Shown: one piece after another, positions 31,643 through 40,936 of the stretch | How positions within the stretch are numbered: the stretch's first letter is position 1 | Layout: the number at the start of each line of letters is the position of its first letter | Source of the DNA: an uncultured bacterium | GTDB taxonomy: Bacteria > Bacillota > Clostridia > Oscillospirales > Oscillospiraceae | Direction of reading: 5' to 3' | NCBI GenBank assembly: GCA_947383145.1 | Contig: CANDCH010000016.1 | Span: forward strand, 1-48,809 | Length of the DNA: 48,809 nucleotides | Made by a program: the position numbers and the translations under genes | The notes under the pieces: model-generated | What the model was told of the DNA's origin: nothing | Database searches by the model: none | Seen by the model: the letters and a program-made list of their open reading frames with translations, nothing else

Positions 31643-34600
31643 AGAAACGACTTTTGTCGGCGTTTTTGGCCCTGGCCATGGTGCTGACATTGCTGCCCGT
31701 CACCGCGTTCGCGGCGGATTGGACCACTCAGAGCGGAAATAACCTGCCCAGCACCGCCACGTATCCCACGTCCGCCACAGATCCGACCACCAAGGATTAC
31801 TATGTGAAAAAGGACGGCAAGGTGACCAGCACCGTCACCGTCACCCGTTGCACTGCCACCAACCCGACGGACGGCCGGGATTACGGCAAGTGGTACTGGC
31901 AGGACAACAAGGGCGGCAACTCTCAGGCCCCCAAGTACATGGAGGTACAGAGCGGCATCGTCACCGGCACCAGCGGCAGCGGCCAGTGGTATGCCGACGT
32001 GGCCGACTACACCAACAGCACGACCACCGGCGACAAGGTGAGGGGCGCATTCACCTCGCTGAGCGCCACGCTCGCTCTGGGCAGCTATACGGACAGCAGC
32101 CTGACGCTGGCCATCACCAACTCCACCGATTCTCTCACCATCCCCGGCACCCTCACCAACCTCAAGATCACCGCCCCCTTCCAGGCGACTCCCGGCGGCG
32201 TGGCGGGCAAGGGCCAGGTGGGCGCGATCACCGTTGACCGCAGCACCCAGGTACAGGGCGGCACTAACACCGGCCTGACCATCACCGCCGACAATATTGC
32301 GTTTGGAGCCATCAATCTTGACGGCCGGGCCAACACCCTGAATTTCACCGACTGCACGGTGGGCGCCATCACGCTGGACGGCGAGACCACCACCACCGTG
32401 GGCGGCGTCAATCCCAACTCCTGGGGCGCTCAGACCGTCAAAGCTGACCGCACCACCATCATCAGCATCGACATTACCAACAGCACCGGCGGCGGCGTCA
32501 CCCTGAAGGACTCCACCTGCGGCGATGTGGACTTCACCAGCGACGGCGGCACCATCGCCGTGAGCGGCCTGTCCGATGTGGGCGAGATCACCGTGACCCC
32601 GCGGACCAAGACCGGCCAGTACGCCCCGGTGACCATCTCCGGCGGCTCCGTGGACGGCGTCACCCAGGGCACGTGCGTGGCTGGCGACAACGGCAACCTG
32701 ATGCGCGTCACCGTCACTGGTTCCAGCACGGATTTCGGCGAGATTCAGACCGGCATCAACGGCCAGGTGTCCATTACCGACGCCAACGGCACTTCCGTGA
32801 CGGTGGACAAGGGCAGCCTGAGCATCGCCGGTTCCGGCGTGGATATCACCGGGGCTGTGACTCTGGGCGCGGACGCCGCGACCTCCCTGACCATGAGCGC
32901 CCAGCGGAGCACCTTCGGCAGCATCGTGGCCGCCAACGGCGCGAATCTGGACATCAAGGGCTGGAACGGCAAGCGGCAGCTTGACGGCGGCAACAACTAT
33001 GGCATCCTGTCTCTGGGCACTTACGCCGGCAAGAAGGTCACCGGCGGCACCTTTGCCAAGGCCACTGCTTTTGGCGGTATCGCTTGCCTGAAGTGGCTGG
33101 ACACCGCCAACCTCCAGTTCTTTGTGGACAACGGCACCGATTATGACCTGTACGGCAAGACCGAGCTGGCCCGGGCCATCTCCGACATTGGGACCGCTAA
33201 CGCCAAGGTCACAGGCAAGATCACTGTTCTGGGCATGGGCGGCGCCAACAAGCAGGACCTTGTCCTGAAGAACGGCCAGAATGATCTGGCTAAGATCGGC
33301 TATGACGACGACACCCCCATGGCCCTGCCTGAGAAGATCAACAACATGACCATCGCCAGCTGGTTTGTTGAGGAGAACCGCAACACCTCCTTCCCCTCCG
33401 GCACCAGCGTCAATGTGCCCTTTACCACTGGTCAGGACCTGACCCTGAACTGCACTGCCACCAGCACCGGGGTGACCAAGCTCACCAAGGCCTCTGTGAC
33501 CTCCGTGGCGTCCACCGATGGCGCGCCCGTGGTGAACCAGAATGTCACCGTCACCCTGAGCGGCAACACCATTAATGTCACCGGCGCGATCAGCCCCAAC
33601 GCGGGCGGCCTTGCCGTCGTGCGCGTGGACCTGGAGACCGACACGGTGGATGAGAACGGCGCCTACATTGTTCTTGAGGGAGTCCGGCTGGACTACGATG
33701 TGACCGCCAAGAAGATCTCCTTCAACCCCATCCTGCCTGAGAGCGTGGTGGATAAAGGGGCGCTGGTGCAGGACGGTCTGCTGGTGCTGAACAACGGCAC
33801 TGGCGAGAAGTACAATGTCACCTGCAGCCTGTCCGAGTCCGCCAGCACTTTGGGGATTGCTCCGGACGATACTGTTGACAACAGCATTGTGGTCACCTTC
33901 GGCGGCAAGCTGTCCAGCTGGAGCGCCAAGCAGAAGGAAGCCCTGACCACCCTGCTTGCCGGTGCGAACACCGAGTTCACCTACGGCGCGAACCAGGCGA
34001 TGCAGCAGGCCATTAACGCGGTGCAGGCCACCATCACCAGCAACGACACCGTGAAGAACTGGATCAAGAGCGCCCAGACCACGATTTGGCGTCAGGGCTT
34101 TAAGAGCCCCGACATTACCCAGAATACCAATTATGGCTATATGCCGAATCTGGCCCCCAATACGGGCAACTTTGACACGGCCAATTCCACCAGCGCCACT
34201 ACTATTCGCGAGGACTTTGACAAGGCCTATATTGTGCCCTACCTGGTGGTCAATGTCACCGACTACGACCCCGCCGGCACCATGACCGCCACCCTGACTC
34301 CTTACTACCGGGTGGATGTGAGCAAGTCCGCCGCTTATAATGCCGATAAGGCCTACACGGTGCAGCAGGGCCGGGCCCTTAAGCTCACCGGCGACATTAC
34401 CAGTTCCACCGCGGCGAACCAGATGGCCGTGAAGTTTAACCTGGGCGCTAATTTTGCCACCCAGAAGATGCATCAGGACGGAAAGTATGTTTACACCGGC
34501 GTTGGCGGAAAGTGGACCATCAGCCACATCGGCGCCAACGGCACTCTGGGCACCGTGGAGATTAACGCCAACCCCGGCTTGGTATCCATCGCGAGCGTGG

Positions 34601-36003
34601 CAATTGCAAACGGTCCCACCGTGATCGCCGGCCGTTCTCCCTCTCTGGCTGCCCTCAACTGCACCTATGACACCCTCCAGGCGGCCATCGACGACACCGC
34701 GCGGGGCACTACCATCCAGACCAGCGATGGCGTTACCAGCTTCCAGGGCGAGACCATGGATACCGTGGTGATCGACGGCAAGTATACTGGCAGCTGCGCC
34801 ATTAACATGACCGGCATTTCCCGCAAGGTGTATGTGTCTGCCGAAGGTCAGCAGGACGTGACCAGCAGCGCCAAGGACGTGAGCGTACAGGTGGCGGGAG
34901 GCTATCGCTATCTCGTGGAGCTGAAGAAGGACAACGTGGCCGCCGGCACCGTGGCCATCTCGGTCACCTCCACCGGCAGCGGCACCGCCTCCGCCAGCAG
35001 CAGCATCGCCAAGGTTGGCGAGACCGTCACGATCACCGCCACGCCTGCGGGCGGCCAGCAGGTTGCTTCCATTACCGCCAAGACCAATACCGGCGCCAAC
35101 GTGGGCGTGACCAGCACCGGCGTGGCCAATCAGTACAAGTTCACCGTGCCTCAGAACGCCACCAGCGTCACCGTGACGGCCAGCTTCGGCAAGGCCACCG
35201 CGGCCAACCTGACCATCACCAACTCCAACTATGGCGTGGCGGCCACCAGCTCCACCCAGGTTTACGCCGGGCAGGAGGTCACCATCACCACCACGCCGTT
35301 CACCGGCTACCGCGCCACCGGCGTCACCGTGTCCACCAACGCCGGTACGCTGAGCGCCACCCGCACGGCCAACAACGTGTACAAGTTCACCGTGCCCGCC
35401 AACGCCACCTATGTCACCGTGACCCCGACCTTCGCGGCTGACACCGGCCTGCCCTTCGTGGACGTGCCCGCCAACGATTTCTATCTGGACGCGGTGAAGT
35501 TTGTGTACCAGAACAACCTGATGATGGGCATCACGGACACCACCTTCGGCGGCGGACGCACCATCACCCGCGGCCAGATCGTGACCATTCTGTACCGTCT
35601 GTCCAACAGCCCCGCCTCCTCCAATACCAGCAGCTTCCAGGATGTGCCCGCCAACGAGTACTACGCTCCGGCCGTCACCTGGGCTTCCAATAACGGCATT
35701 GTGAACGGGCGGAACAGCACCACCTTCGCTCCCAACGACGCCATCACCCGTCAGGAGCTGGCCGCGATTCTGTACCGCTACACCAGCTTCCGCGGCCTGA
35801 CCAACAACAAGCTGGCCAATCTGGGCGGCTACACCGACCAGGGTCAGGTGGACAGCTACGCCGTCACTCCCATGCAGTGGTGCGTGGGCAACGGCATCAT
35901 CAACGGCACCAGCAACACCACCCTGACCCCGCGGGGCACCGCCCAGCGCTATCAGGCGGCGATCATGCTGATGCGGTACTGCCAGAGCTTCCTGGGTATG
36001 TGA
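31639..36003 (+). CDS. S-layer-homology (SLH) domain surface protein
   Basis: A 1454-residue exported protein. It has a signal peptide (MKKRLLSAFLALAMVLTLLP, cut after AFA). A long Thr/Gly/Asn-rich beta-type body follows. Two related beta modules lie at about 1092-1264, each with a KVGETVTITATP or VYAGQEVTITTTP segment and a YKFTVP end. Three SLH domains occupy about 1272-1450 (FVDVPANDFYLDAVKF, FQDVPANEYYAPAV, then a third that starts GGYTDQGQVDSYA). SLH domains bind pyruvylated wall polysaccharide. It is likely a main S-layer or adhesin protein, with codon use tuned for high expression (few rare codons). AGGAGG precedes the start. Confidence 0.9.
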   Translation: MKKRLLSAFLALAMVLTLLPVTAFAADWTTQSGNNLPSTATYPTSATDPTTKDYYVKKDGKVTSTVTVTRCTATNPTDGRDYGKWYWQDNKGGNSQAPKYMEVQSGIVTGTSGSGQWYADVADYTNSTTTGDKVRGAFTSLSATLALGSYTDSSLTLAITNSTDSLTIPGTLTNLKITAPFQATPGGVAGKGQVGAITVDRSTQVQGGTNTGLTITADNIAFGAINLDGRANTLNFTDCTVGAITLDGETTTTVGGVNPNSWGAQTVKADRTTIISIDITNSTGGGVTLKDSTCGDVDFTSDGGTIAVSGLSDVGEITVTPRTKTGQYAPVTISGGSVDGVTQGTCVAGDNGNLMRVTVTGSSTDFGEIQTGINGQVSITDANGTSVTVDKGSLSIAGSGVDITGAVTLGADAATSLTMSAQRSTFGSIVAANGANLDIKGWNGKRQLDGGNNYGILSLGTYAGKKVTGGTFAKATAFGGIACLKWLDTANLQFFVDNGTDYDLYGKTELARAISDIGTANAKVTGKITVLGMGGANKQDLVLKNGQNDLAKIGYDDDTPMALPEKINNMTIASWFVEENRNTSFPSGTSVNVPFTTGQDLTLNCTATSTGVTKLTKASVTSVASTDGAPVVNQNVTVTLSGNTINVTGAISPNAGGLAVVRVDLETDTVDENGAYIVLEGVRLDYDVTAKKISFNPILPESVVDKGALVQDGLLVLNNGTGEKYNVTCSLSESASTLGIAPDDTVDNSIVVTFGGKLSSWSAKQKEALTTLLAGANTEFTYGANQAMQQAINAVQATITSNDTVKNWIKSAQTTIWRQGFKSPDITQNTNYGYMPNLAPNTGNFDTANSTSATTIREDFDKAYIVPYLVVNVTDYDPAGTMTATLTPYYRVDVSKSAAYNADKAYTVQQGRALKLTGDITSSTAANQMAVKFNLGANFATQKMHQDGKYVYTGVGGKWTISHIGANGTLGTVEINANPGLVSIASVAIANGPTVIAGRSPSLAALNCTYDTLQAAIDDTARGTTIQTSDGVTSFQGETMDTVVIDGKYTGSCAINMTGISRKVYVSAEGQQDVTSSAKDVSVQVAGGYRYLVELKKDNVAAGTVAISVTSTGSGTASASSSIAKVGETVTITATPAGGQQVASITAKTNTGANVGVTSTGVANQYKFTVPQNATSVTVTASFGKATAANLTITNSNYGVAATSSTQVYAGQEVTITTTPFTGYRATGVTVSTNAGTLSATRTANNVYKFTVPANATYVTVTPTFAADTGLPFVDVPANDFYLDAVKFVYQNNLMMGITDTTFGGGRTITRGQIVTILYRLSNSPASSNTSSFQDVPANEYYAPAVTWASNNGIVNGRNSTTFAPNDAITRQELAAILYRYTSFRGLTNNKLANLGGYTDQGQVDSYAVTPMQWCVGNGIINGTSNTTLTPRGTAQRYQAAIMLMRYCQSFLGM

Positions 36004-36032
36004 TCTGGGGAAACCCGGCAGCTGAAAGCAAT

Positions 36033-36068
36033 AAAAACGACCGGCCGGTTATCCGGCCGGTCGTTTTT
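36033..36068 (+). terminator. Terminator after the SLH gene
   Basis: A perfect 16-bp stem with loop TTAT, flanked by A5 and T5; works both ways. Confidence 0.95.
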
Positions 36069-36114
36069 ATGTCCGCGCAAAATCTGAGGACTTTCTTAAG
36101 ATTGCGAATCAAGC

Positions 36115-36143
36115 TTGCAAACCCGGCGCGGCTGATATATGAT
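36115..36143 (+). promoter_or_regulatory. Promoter of the AI-2E family gene
   Basis: TTGCAA, 17 bp, TATGAT. Confidence 0.75.
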
Positions 36144-36177
36144 AGAGGTGTTAATCCATATGGAAGGGCTGCGGTAC

Positions 36178-37353
36178 ATGAACAAGGATTTTTTGAAGAA
36201 GATTTTTTTTCAGTCGCTCACCGGCTTTCTCTCTCTGGCGCTGGCCATCCTGTTGTTTTTCTGCATTCATCGGATGGATGAGCTCCGGGAGAGCTTTCGG
36301 TGGCTGATGGGAGTGCTGACGCCCTTTATCTACGGCGGCACCATGGCCTATCTGCTCAAGACGCCCTGCGCGTTTCTGGAGGAAAAAATCGAGGCCGCGC
36401 TGCCGGAAAGGCACAAAAAGCGGGCCAATGTTCTGGCGGTGGTGGCGGTGCTGCTGCTGAGCGTGCTGGTGATCTATCTGCTGCTGAACATGGTGCTCCC
36501 GGAGATGTGGGAGAGCATAGTGGCGCTGGCCGTGGCGGTGCCGCCGAAAGTGGATGAGTTTGTCCAATGGGTGTTGAAGCATCTGGAGGGCAACGAAATG
36601 CTGCAAAACTATGTGAATAACGCCTTTATCAGCGTGGAAAACTGGCTGAGGAATTGGGCGACCACCGACCTGCTGCCCACCATGCAGGGCATGATGGACG
36701 GGGTGGTGACCACGGTGAGCTCGGTGTTCTCCGTGATGAAGAACATCGTGCTGGGTCTTATCATCTGCATCTATCTGCTGGCGGGGCGGAAAAAATTCGC
36801 CAAACACGGCAAGGCGCTGGCGTACTCCGTGCTGAAGCCCCAGCGGGCGGACGCGCTGCTCAGGGAGCTGGCCTTCGTGGACAAGACCTTTGTGGGCTTT
36901 TTTGGCGGGAAGATTTTGGACAGCGCCATTGTGGGGCTGATCTGTTACGTATTCTGTTTGGTCATGACCTTTGTGGCGGGATTTCAAAACGCGGTTCTCA
37001 TCAGCGTCATCATCGGTGTGACCAATGTGATCCCCTACTTCGGGCCCTTCATCGGGGCGGTCCCCGCCGCTCTACTGATTTTGATATCCAGCCCCAGGAA
37101 CTGCCTCATTTTTCTGATTTTTATCATTATTTTGCAACAGTTTGACGGCAACGTGCTGGGGCCCAAGCTGTTGGCGGACAGCGTGGGCCTCACCGGCTTC
37201 TGGGTGCTCTTTGGAATCACGCTGTTTGAAGGGCTGTTTGGATTTGTGGGCATTTTGGTGGGAGTGCCTGTTTTCGCCGTCATTTACGATCTGGTCCGCC
37301 GCTGGATCGTGGCCGGACTGAAAAAGCACGATAAGCTGGACGTTCTGGAATAG
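36178..37353 (+). CDS. AI-2E family transporter-like membrane protein (PerM/YtvI type)
   Basis: A 391-residue protein with about eight membrane helices and an extracytoplasmic stretch near residues 120-180. The conserved late segments (GVTNVIPYFGPFIGAVPAA and LVGVPVFAVIYDL) identify the AI-2E/PerM family, whose members have been linked to permease roles, Na+/H+ antiport and, for YtvI, sporulation. The ATG at 36178 follows GGAAGGG. It is transcribed alone, ending at a terminator shared with the chemoreceptor gene. Export of AI-2 should not be assumed. Confidence 0.88.
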   Translation: MNKDFLKKIFFQSLTGFLSLALAILLFFCIHRMDELRESFRWLMGVLTPFIYGGTMAYLLKTPCAFLEEKIEAALPERHKKRANVLAVVAVLLLSVLVIYLLLNMVLPEMWESIVALAVAVPPKVDEFVQWVLKHLEGNEMLQNYVNNAFISVENWLRNWATTDLLPTMQGMMDGVVTTVSSVFSVMKNIVLGLIICIYLLAGRKKFAKHGKALAYSVLKPQRADALLRELAFVDKTFVGFFGGKILDSAIVGLICYVFCLVMTFVAGFQNAVLISVIIGVTNVIPYFGPFIGAVPAALLILISSPRNCLIFLIFIIILQQFDGNVLGPKLLADSVGLTGFWVLFGITLFEGLFGFVGILVGVPVFAVIYDLVRRWIVAGLKKHDKLDVLE

Positions 37354-37368
37354 CGCCAAAAGCTGAAA

Positions 37369-37399
37369 AAAGCCGCCTGGACTTTGTCCAGGCGGCTTT
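37369..37399. terminator. Bidirectional terminator
   Basis: A 14-bp stem around TTT, with a strong T run on the minus side, between the AI-2E gene and the chemoreceptor gene. Confidence 0.92.
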
Positions 37400-37408
37400 C
37401 CAGCTGTC

Positions 37409-39073
37409 TCAGCGGTATTGAACGGCCTTTTTCAGATTGAATCGCTTGGTCTGATCCTCCAGTAAGTGGACCTGATCAAACAGCTCCGTGCTGACGGCGG
37501 CGGACTCCTCGCTGCTGGCGGAGTTGGTCTGCACCACGGAGGAGATCTGGCCGATGCCCTCAGACACCTGGGCCAGGGATTCGGCCTCCTCATGGATGGC
37601 CTCGGCGATGGTTTCGATGGCCTTATTGGATTGGACCACCAGCTCCATTGCCTTTTTCAGCGAGCCGGACACCTCGCCCACGATATCGGTTCCCCGGCGG
37701 GTGGCCTGGATCGAATTCTCAATGAGGCCCTTGGTCGCTTTGGCGGCCTCGTCGGACTTGGAGGCCAGACTGCGCACCTCGTCGGCCACCACGGCAAAGC
37801 CCTTGCCCGCGGCGCCGGCCCGGGCGGCCTCCACCGCGGCGTTCAGCGCCAAAATATTGGTCTGGAAGGCGATGTCCTCAATGGTGGCGATGATGCGGCC
37901 AATCTGCTGGGAGGCGTCGGAGATGTTCTCCATGGCGGCCACCATAGCCTCCATTTGACGGCTGCTGAGGGTGACCTGCTCGTTGGTAAGGCGGGCGCTG
38001 TCCTGGGCGTCGGCGGCGGCCTGCGCGTTGCGTCCGGCGCTCTTGGACAGGTCGTCCACGGTGGCGTACAGCTGCTCCACCGCGCTGGCCTGCTCCGTGG
38101 CGCCCTGCGCCAGGGCCTGCGCGCCGCTGGACAGCTGCTCCGCATGGCTGCTCACCCTCTGCTCGGCCTGGTTGATGTTATCCAGCGCGTCAGACAAGGC
38201 GGTGGTGAAGGAACCCAGCGACGTTTCAATGGACTGGAAGTCGCCGATGTAGGGGATGGAAACGGACACGTCGAAATTACCCCGGGCCAGCTCGCCCATG
38301 ATGCGGTTGATATCCTCCACATACTGGCGGATGCGGCCCACCGAGCTCTCCAGGGTTTGGGCCAGCTGGCCCAGCTCATTTTTGGAGGTGTAGTCCAGAT
38401 TCAGAGCCAGATCGCCGTCCTGGAGGGGCTTGGCCCTCTCCGTGATGAGCAGAAGGGGCTGAATGACGTGGCGCATGACAAACACCACCAGGCTGATCAG
38501 GGCCACCAGGTTGAGGATCAGGCAGACGACGGTGAGGGTGTGCATGAGGGCGATGGTGCTGTTCATGCGCTGGGCGCATTCGCTGCTCAGAGCGGTGCCC
38601 CGCGCCACCACCTGGTCCAGCAGGCCCACAAGGGTGGTCAGGTTGGCCTGGATGGTCTCCTGATAGTATTGCTGGGCGCTGGCGCGGCTGGTGGAGAACA
38701 TATCCAGCGCGGTGCCCGCGGAGGCGTGGAGCTCACGGTGCAGCGGCTCGATCTCGGCGCGCAGCCGGTCGATCTCCGCGTCCTGCAGGCCGGTCTCGCT
38801 GTACAGCCACTTGCCCAGCACGCAGCCGGTGTGGTCCATGCTGCCGGTGAACTCCGTCCCGGCGTACAGGGCGTTGCTCAGGTTGGCCGACCATTTGTAG
38901 TGGGCCACCTCCGCCTTCTGCGCGCTGTCCAGCAGGGCGCTGGCCTGGACGTTGTCGGCCTGGGTGCCCTCAATGCGCAGAATATTCATGGTGGTCACGC
39001 AGCTGAACAGTGCCACGGCGATAATGGCACAGATGACACGTATGTTGACAGATCGTTTGATGCTTTTGCCCAT
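37409..39073 (-). CDS. Methyl-accepting chemotaxis protein with extracytoplasmic CZB-like domain
   Basis: A 554-residue receptor. Membrane helices lie near 11-32 and 195-220, then HAMP and a C-terminal signalling hairpin with the tip sequence IEDIAFQTNILALNAAVEAA. The part between the helices shows a zinc-binding CZB pattern: HYKW (HxxW), CVLGKW (CxxGxW) and LHREL-H (HxxxH). CZB domains bind zinc and sense it or hypochlorous acid. Most known CZB domains are cytoplasmic; this one sits outside. No che genes are in the window. The start at 39073 follows GAAAGGGGACC. Confidence 0.88.
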   Translation of the reverse strand: MGKSIKRSVNIRVICAIIAVALFSCVTTMNILRIEGTQADNVQASALLDSAQKAEVAHYKWSANLSNALYAGTEFTGSMDHTGCVLGKWLYSETGLQDAEIDRLRAEIEPLHRELHASAGTALDMFSTSRASAQQYYQETIQANLTTLVGLLDQVVARGTALSSECAQRMNSTIALMHTLTVVCLILNLVALISLVVFVMRHVIQPLLLITERAKPLQDGDLALNLDYTSKNELGQLAQTLESSVGRIRQYVEDINRIMGELARGNFDVSVSIPYIGDFQSIETSLGSFTTALSDALDNINQAEQRVSSHAEQLSSGAQALAQGATEQASAVEQLYATVDDLSKSAGRNAQAAADAQDSARLTNEQVTLSSRQMEAMVAAMENISDASQQIGRIIATIEDIAFQTNILALNAAVEAARAGAAGKGFAVVADEVRSLASKSDEAAKATKGLIENSIQATRRGTDIVGEVSGSLKKAMELVVQSNKAIETIAEAIHEEAESLAQVSEGIGQISSVVQTNSASSEESAAVSTELFDQVHLLEDQTKRFNLKKAVQYR

Positions 39074-39203
39074 AGTTACAGGTCCCCTTTCGGTTATTTG
39101 GTTGGATGTGCTCAATGGGGTGTGGTGCCATAAATCACCTCAATTGCGGCCGGGATTAATGGATGGCGTGGCCTGCGGCCAGAAGGGCATAACGTTCTCT
39201 TCT

Positions 39204-39232
39204 ATTATATACCAACGCCGGACCGATTGCAA
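39204..39232 (-). promoter_or_regulatory. Promoter of the chemoreceptor gene
   Basis: TTGCAA, 17 bp, TATAAT on the minus strand, leaving a leader of about 120 nt with nothing recognised in it. Confidence 0.8.
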
Positions 39233-39332
39233 CAGGAAGAACGGGAGACAGACGCAGGGAGGATTTTCCAGACAAAAAGGACGGGCCCATTATTCATGTT
39301 CTCACGGCCTTGGATATCCCGCAAGGTGTTTA

Positions 39333-39496
39333 GGAAGCACTGATTAAATGCGCCGCCTGCGGCGTCTTGCGGAAATTTTACGCCATAATTTTGTTGCGAT
39401 TTCTTGAAATAAACACAATTATTCCTGCAAAATCGCGCCGCATTCTGGCGCAAAATTTCTTCGCAGTCTGCTCTTGACGATTTAATCAGTCCTTCC
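39333..39496. mobile_element. 164-bp fold-back MITE
   Basis: Both ends carry a 17-bp inverted repeat (GGAAGCACTGATTAAAT against GGAAGGACTGATTAAAT, one mismatch). The four bases TTTA flank both sides (39329-39332 and 39497-39500), as in a target duplication. The inner halves also pair (AAATTTT, CGCCA and GCGATTT blocks), so the whole element is an imperfect palindrome around a short AT-rich centre. It carries no gene and would move with a transposase supplied elsewhere. Confidence 0.75.
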
Positions 39497-39497
39497 T

Positions 39498-39680
39498 TTA
39501 CTTGCTGATAGAGGGTATGGAACCGCTGGCCGGAGAACGCTGCCGCAGATTTGCCAGCGCCCACCCGCCGGAGATGCCCGGACAGGGGCAGGCCGCACGT
39601 CTGGCCTGCCGCTCCAGCTTCCGCTTTTCCTGCTCGATCACCCGCACCAGTATGGCCGTCCTTCTCTTTCTGCCGGTCAT
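39498..39680 (-). pseudogene. Truncated 5' end of a possible mobC-type relaxosome gene
   Basis: A good ribosome site (AAAGGGGAG) precedes an ATG at 39680. The first 25 residues (MTGRKRRTAI, then RVIEQEKRKLERQ) follow the M-x-x-RKR...RVTEQE pattern of MobC-type accessory proteins in integrative elements. After about 30 residues the frame turns into unrelated sequence and stops inside the MITE flank. Probably a deletion remnant. The family call is by a short stretch only and is tentative. Confidence 0.35.
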
Positions 39681-39745
39681 ACTGATCCGCTCCCCTTTCG
39701 GCGGCGTTGTCCCGCTCGCTCCCCCAAGTGGGGAGGGGAGGAGCC

Positions 39746-39792
39746 GCGTAGTGATTGAGCTTTCACGCTTTGCGTGGAAGCGAAAGATACGC
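39746..39792. other. Inverted repeat upstream of the mobC-like fragment, possible oriT remnant
   Basis: GCTTTCACGC-TTT-GCGTGGAAGC at 39759-39781 is a 10-bp hairpin with one mismatch, nested in GCGTA/TACGC arms. Origins of transfer lie upstream of mobC in many mobilisable elements and contain such hairpins. No nick site could be assigned. The rest of 39501-40011 shows no gene. Confidence 0.35.
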
Positions 39793-39856
39793 AGCTTGCT
39801 CCGACGAGAGGTCTTGGCGCAATTATCACTCTCGGACGGTCATTCAGTTGTCAGGG

Positions 39857-39946
39857 GCAAAAAAGAAGCCGGTACACAGACGCACCAAACCCCAGCGGGA
39901 GCTTTCCTCTCGCTGAGGTTCTTGTGTGGTTGTCTATGTACCGGCT
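39857..39946 (-). terminator. Long terminator-like hairpin downstream of the hydrolase operon
   Basis: AGCCGGTACA at 39867 and TGTACCGGCT at 39937 pair perfectly, and inner blocks (AGAC, ACCA/TGGT, CAGCG/CGCTG) extend the fold. On the minus strand the stem is followed by TTCTTTTTTG. It would end the hydrolase transcript, or may be an attenuator left from the mobile element. Confidence 0.65.
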
Positions 39947-40011
39947 CAAAAGCCGTATTCAGTCAGCCCATCAAATGGGAGCTTAAGTTTAACATATGGA
40001 ACGGGTGTTTG

Positions 40012-40923
40012 TCAATACATTTTTATCTGTTGACTTTGATAAAGCGGATTTTTCAATATCTCCGCATCGTCACTGATAAACGCTTTTGCGGCGTCCTGGT
40101 CGCCCTGGAGCCGCCACATAAACCACGCTGTTGCATAGCCATCGGCACTGTATAACATCTCGCCGTGATTTGTATTTTGCCGAACTGCCATAACCTTGGG
40201 GACGGATAATCCATTATACATTTCAATAAGTTTTTCGACGGAAATCACATCGTTTTCTGTTCCGGCTAACAGAAACATCGGAACAGCCGTTTTTGTGGAG
40301 GTATAGGTCATACCGATTGCGTTTGCAATCTCTTCCTCTGTGGGGGAGATGCTGACAGCACATTTGAAAAGCTCACTGTGCGCTAAATTCTGAACTGCGT
40401 TGAAAACGCCGACGCCGCCCTGAGAATGGCCGGTAATGCCGATATTTTCAACATCGACTTTTTGATAGAAAACACTGTCTGGGTCATTGTTCTGCTCCAG
40501 CAGCCACGCCAAGGTCGCGTCAGCGGAGGTCCCAGTGCAGGTGCTGGGGTCCTCGTTGCCCAGCACAATAAAGCCCCAGGAGGCCAAGTGCTTGAATAGA
40601 GCCTTATATTTGGAGGCATACACCCCTGTGCCGTTGACGAACACCACCACGGGATAGGTGTCCTCTCCCTGCTCCAATTCGGCAGGGTAGAATGCCTCAA
40701 ACATTTTCCAATCCCCAGGAGCCTCCGCTTCGGTGTACTTCACTTCATGAACGCCCATGGATAAATATTTGGCCTCAATCTCTCCGCCTGTGTCCACTGT
40801 CTGTATGTAGTTGTTTGGAACAAAGGGCCGTGTTGACAGCCAGAACAGAAGTGCCACAATCAGCACAATCAGAACCAGGAAAATAATCCCCGCAACTTTT
40901 AGAATTTTCAATACCGGCCTCAT
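40012..40923 (-). CDS. Membrane-anchored alpha/beta hydrolase (poly-ester / PAF-acetylhydrolase-like)
   Basis: A 303-residue protein with one N-terminal membrane helix (about 10-30) and an alpha/beta hydrolase domain. The nucleophile elbow is GHSQGG, an oxyanion-side NGTG loop lies earlier, and the late NTNHGEM holds a likely catalytic His. It starts 13 bp after the preceding hydrolase. Codon use is less GC-rich than in core genes of the window, which suggests transfer. Substrate unknown. Confidence 0.82.
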   Translation of the reverse strand: MRPVLKILKVAGIIFLVLIVLIVALLFWLSTRPFVPNNYIQTVDTGGEIEAKYLSMGVHEVKYTEAEAPGDWKMFEAFYPAELEQGEDTYPVVVFVNGTGVYASKYKALFKHLASWGFIVLGNEDPSTCTGTSADATLAWLLEQNNDPDSVFYQKVDVENIGITGHSQGGVGVFNAVQNLAHSELFKCAVSISPTEEEIANAIGMTYTSTKTAVPMFLLAGTENDVISVEKLIEMYNGLSVPKVMAVRQNTNHGEMLYSADGYATAWFMWRLQGDQDAAKAFISDDAEILKNPLYQSQQIKMY

Positions 40924-40936
40924 AATATATCAAACC

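Noticed and set aside
31588-34527. 979-codon minus-strand frame opposite the SLH gene
   Set aside because: Antisense shadow of the Thr/Gly-rich coding strand, with no signal peptide, motif or ribosome site.
39205-39564. 119-codon minus-strand frame crossing the MITE
   Set aside because: It runs through the inverted-repeat element and both flanks, so it is a chance frame.
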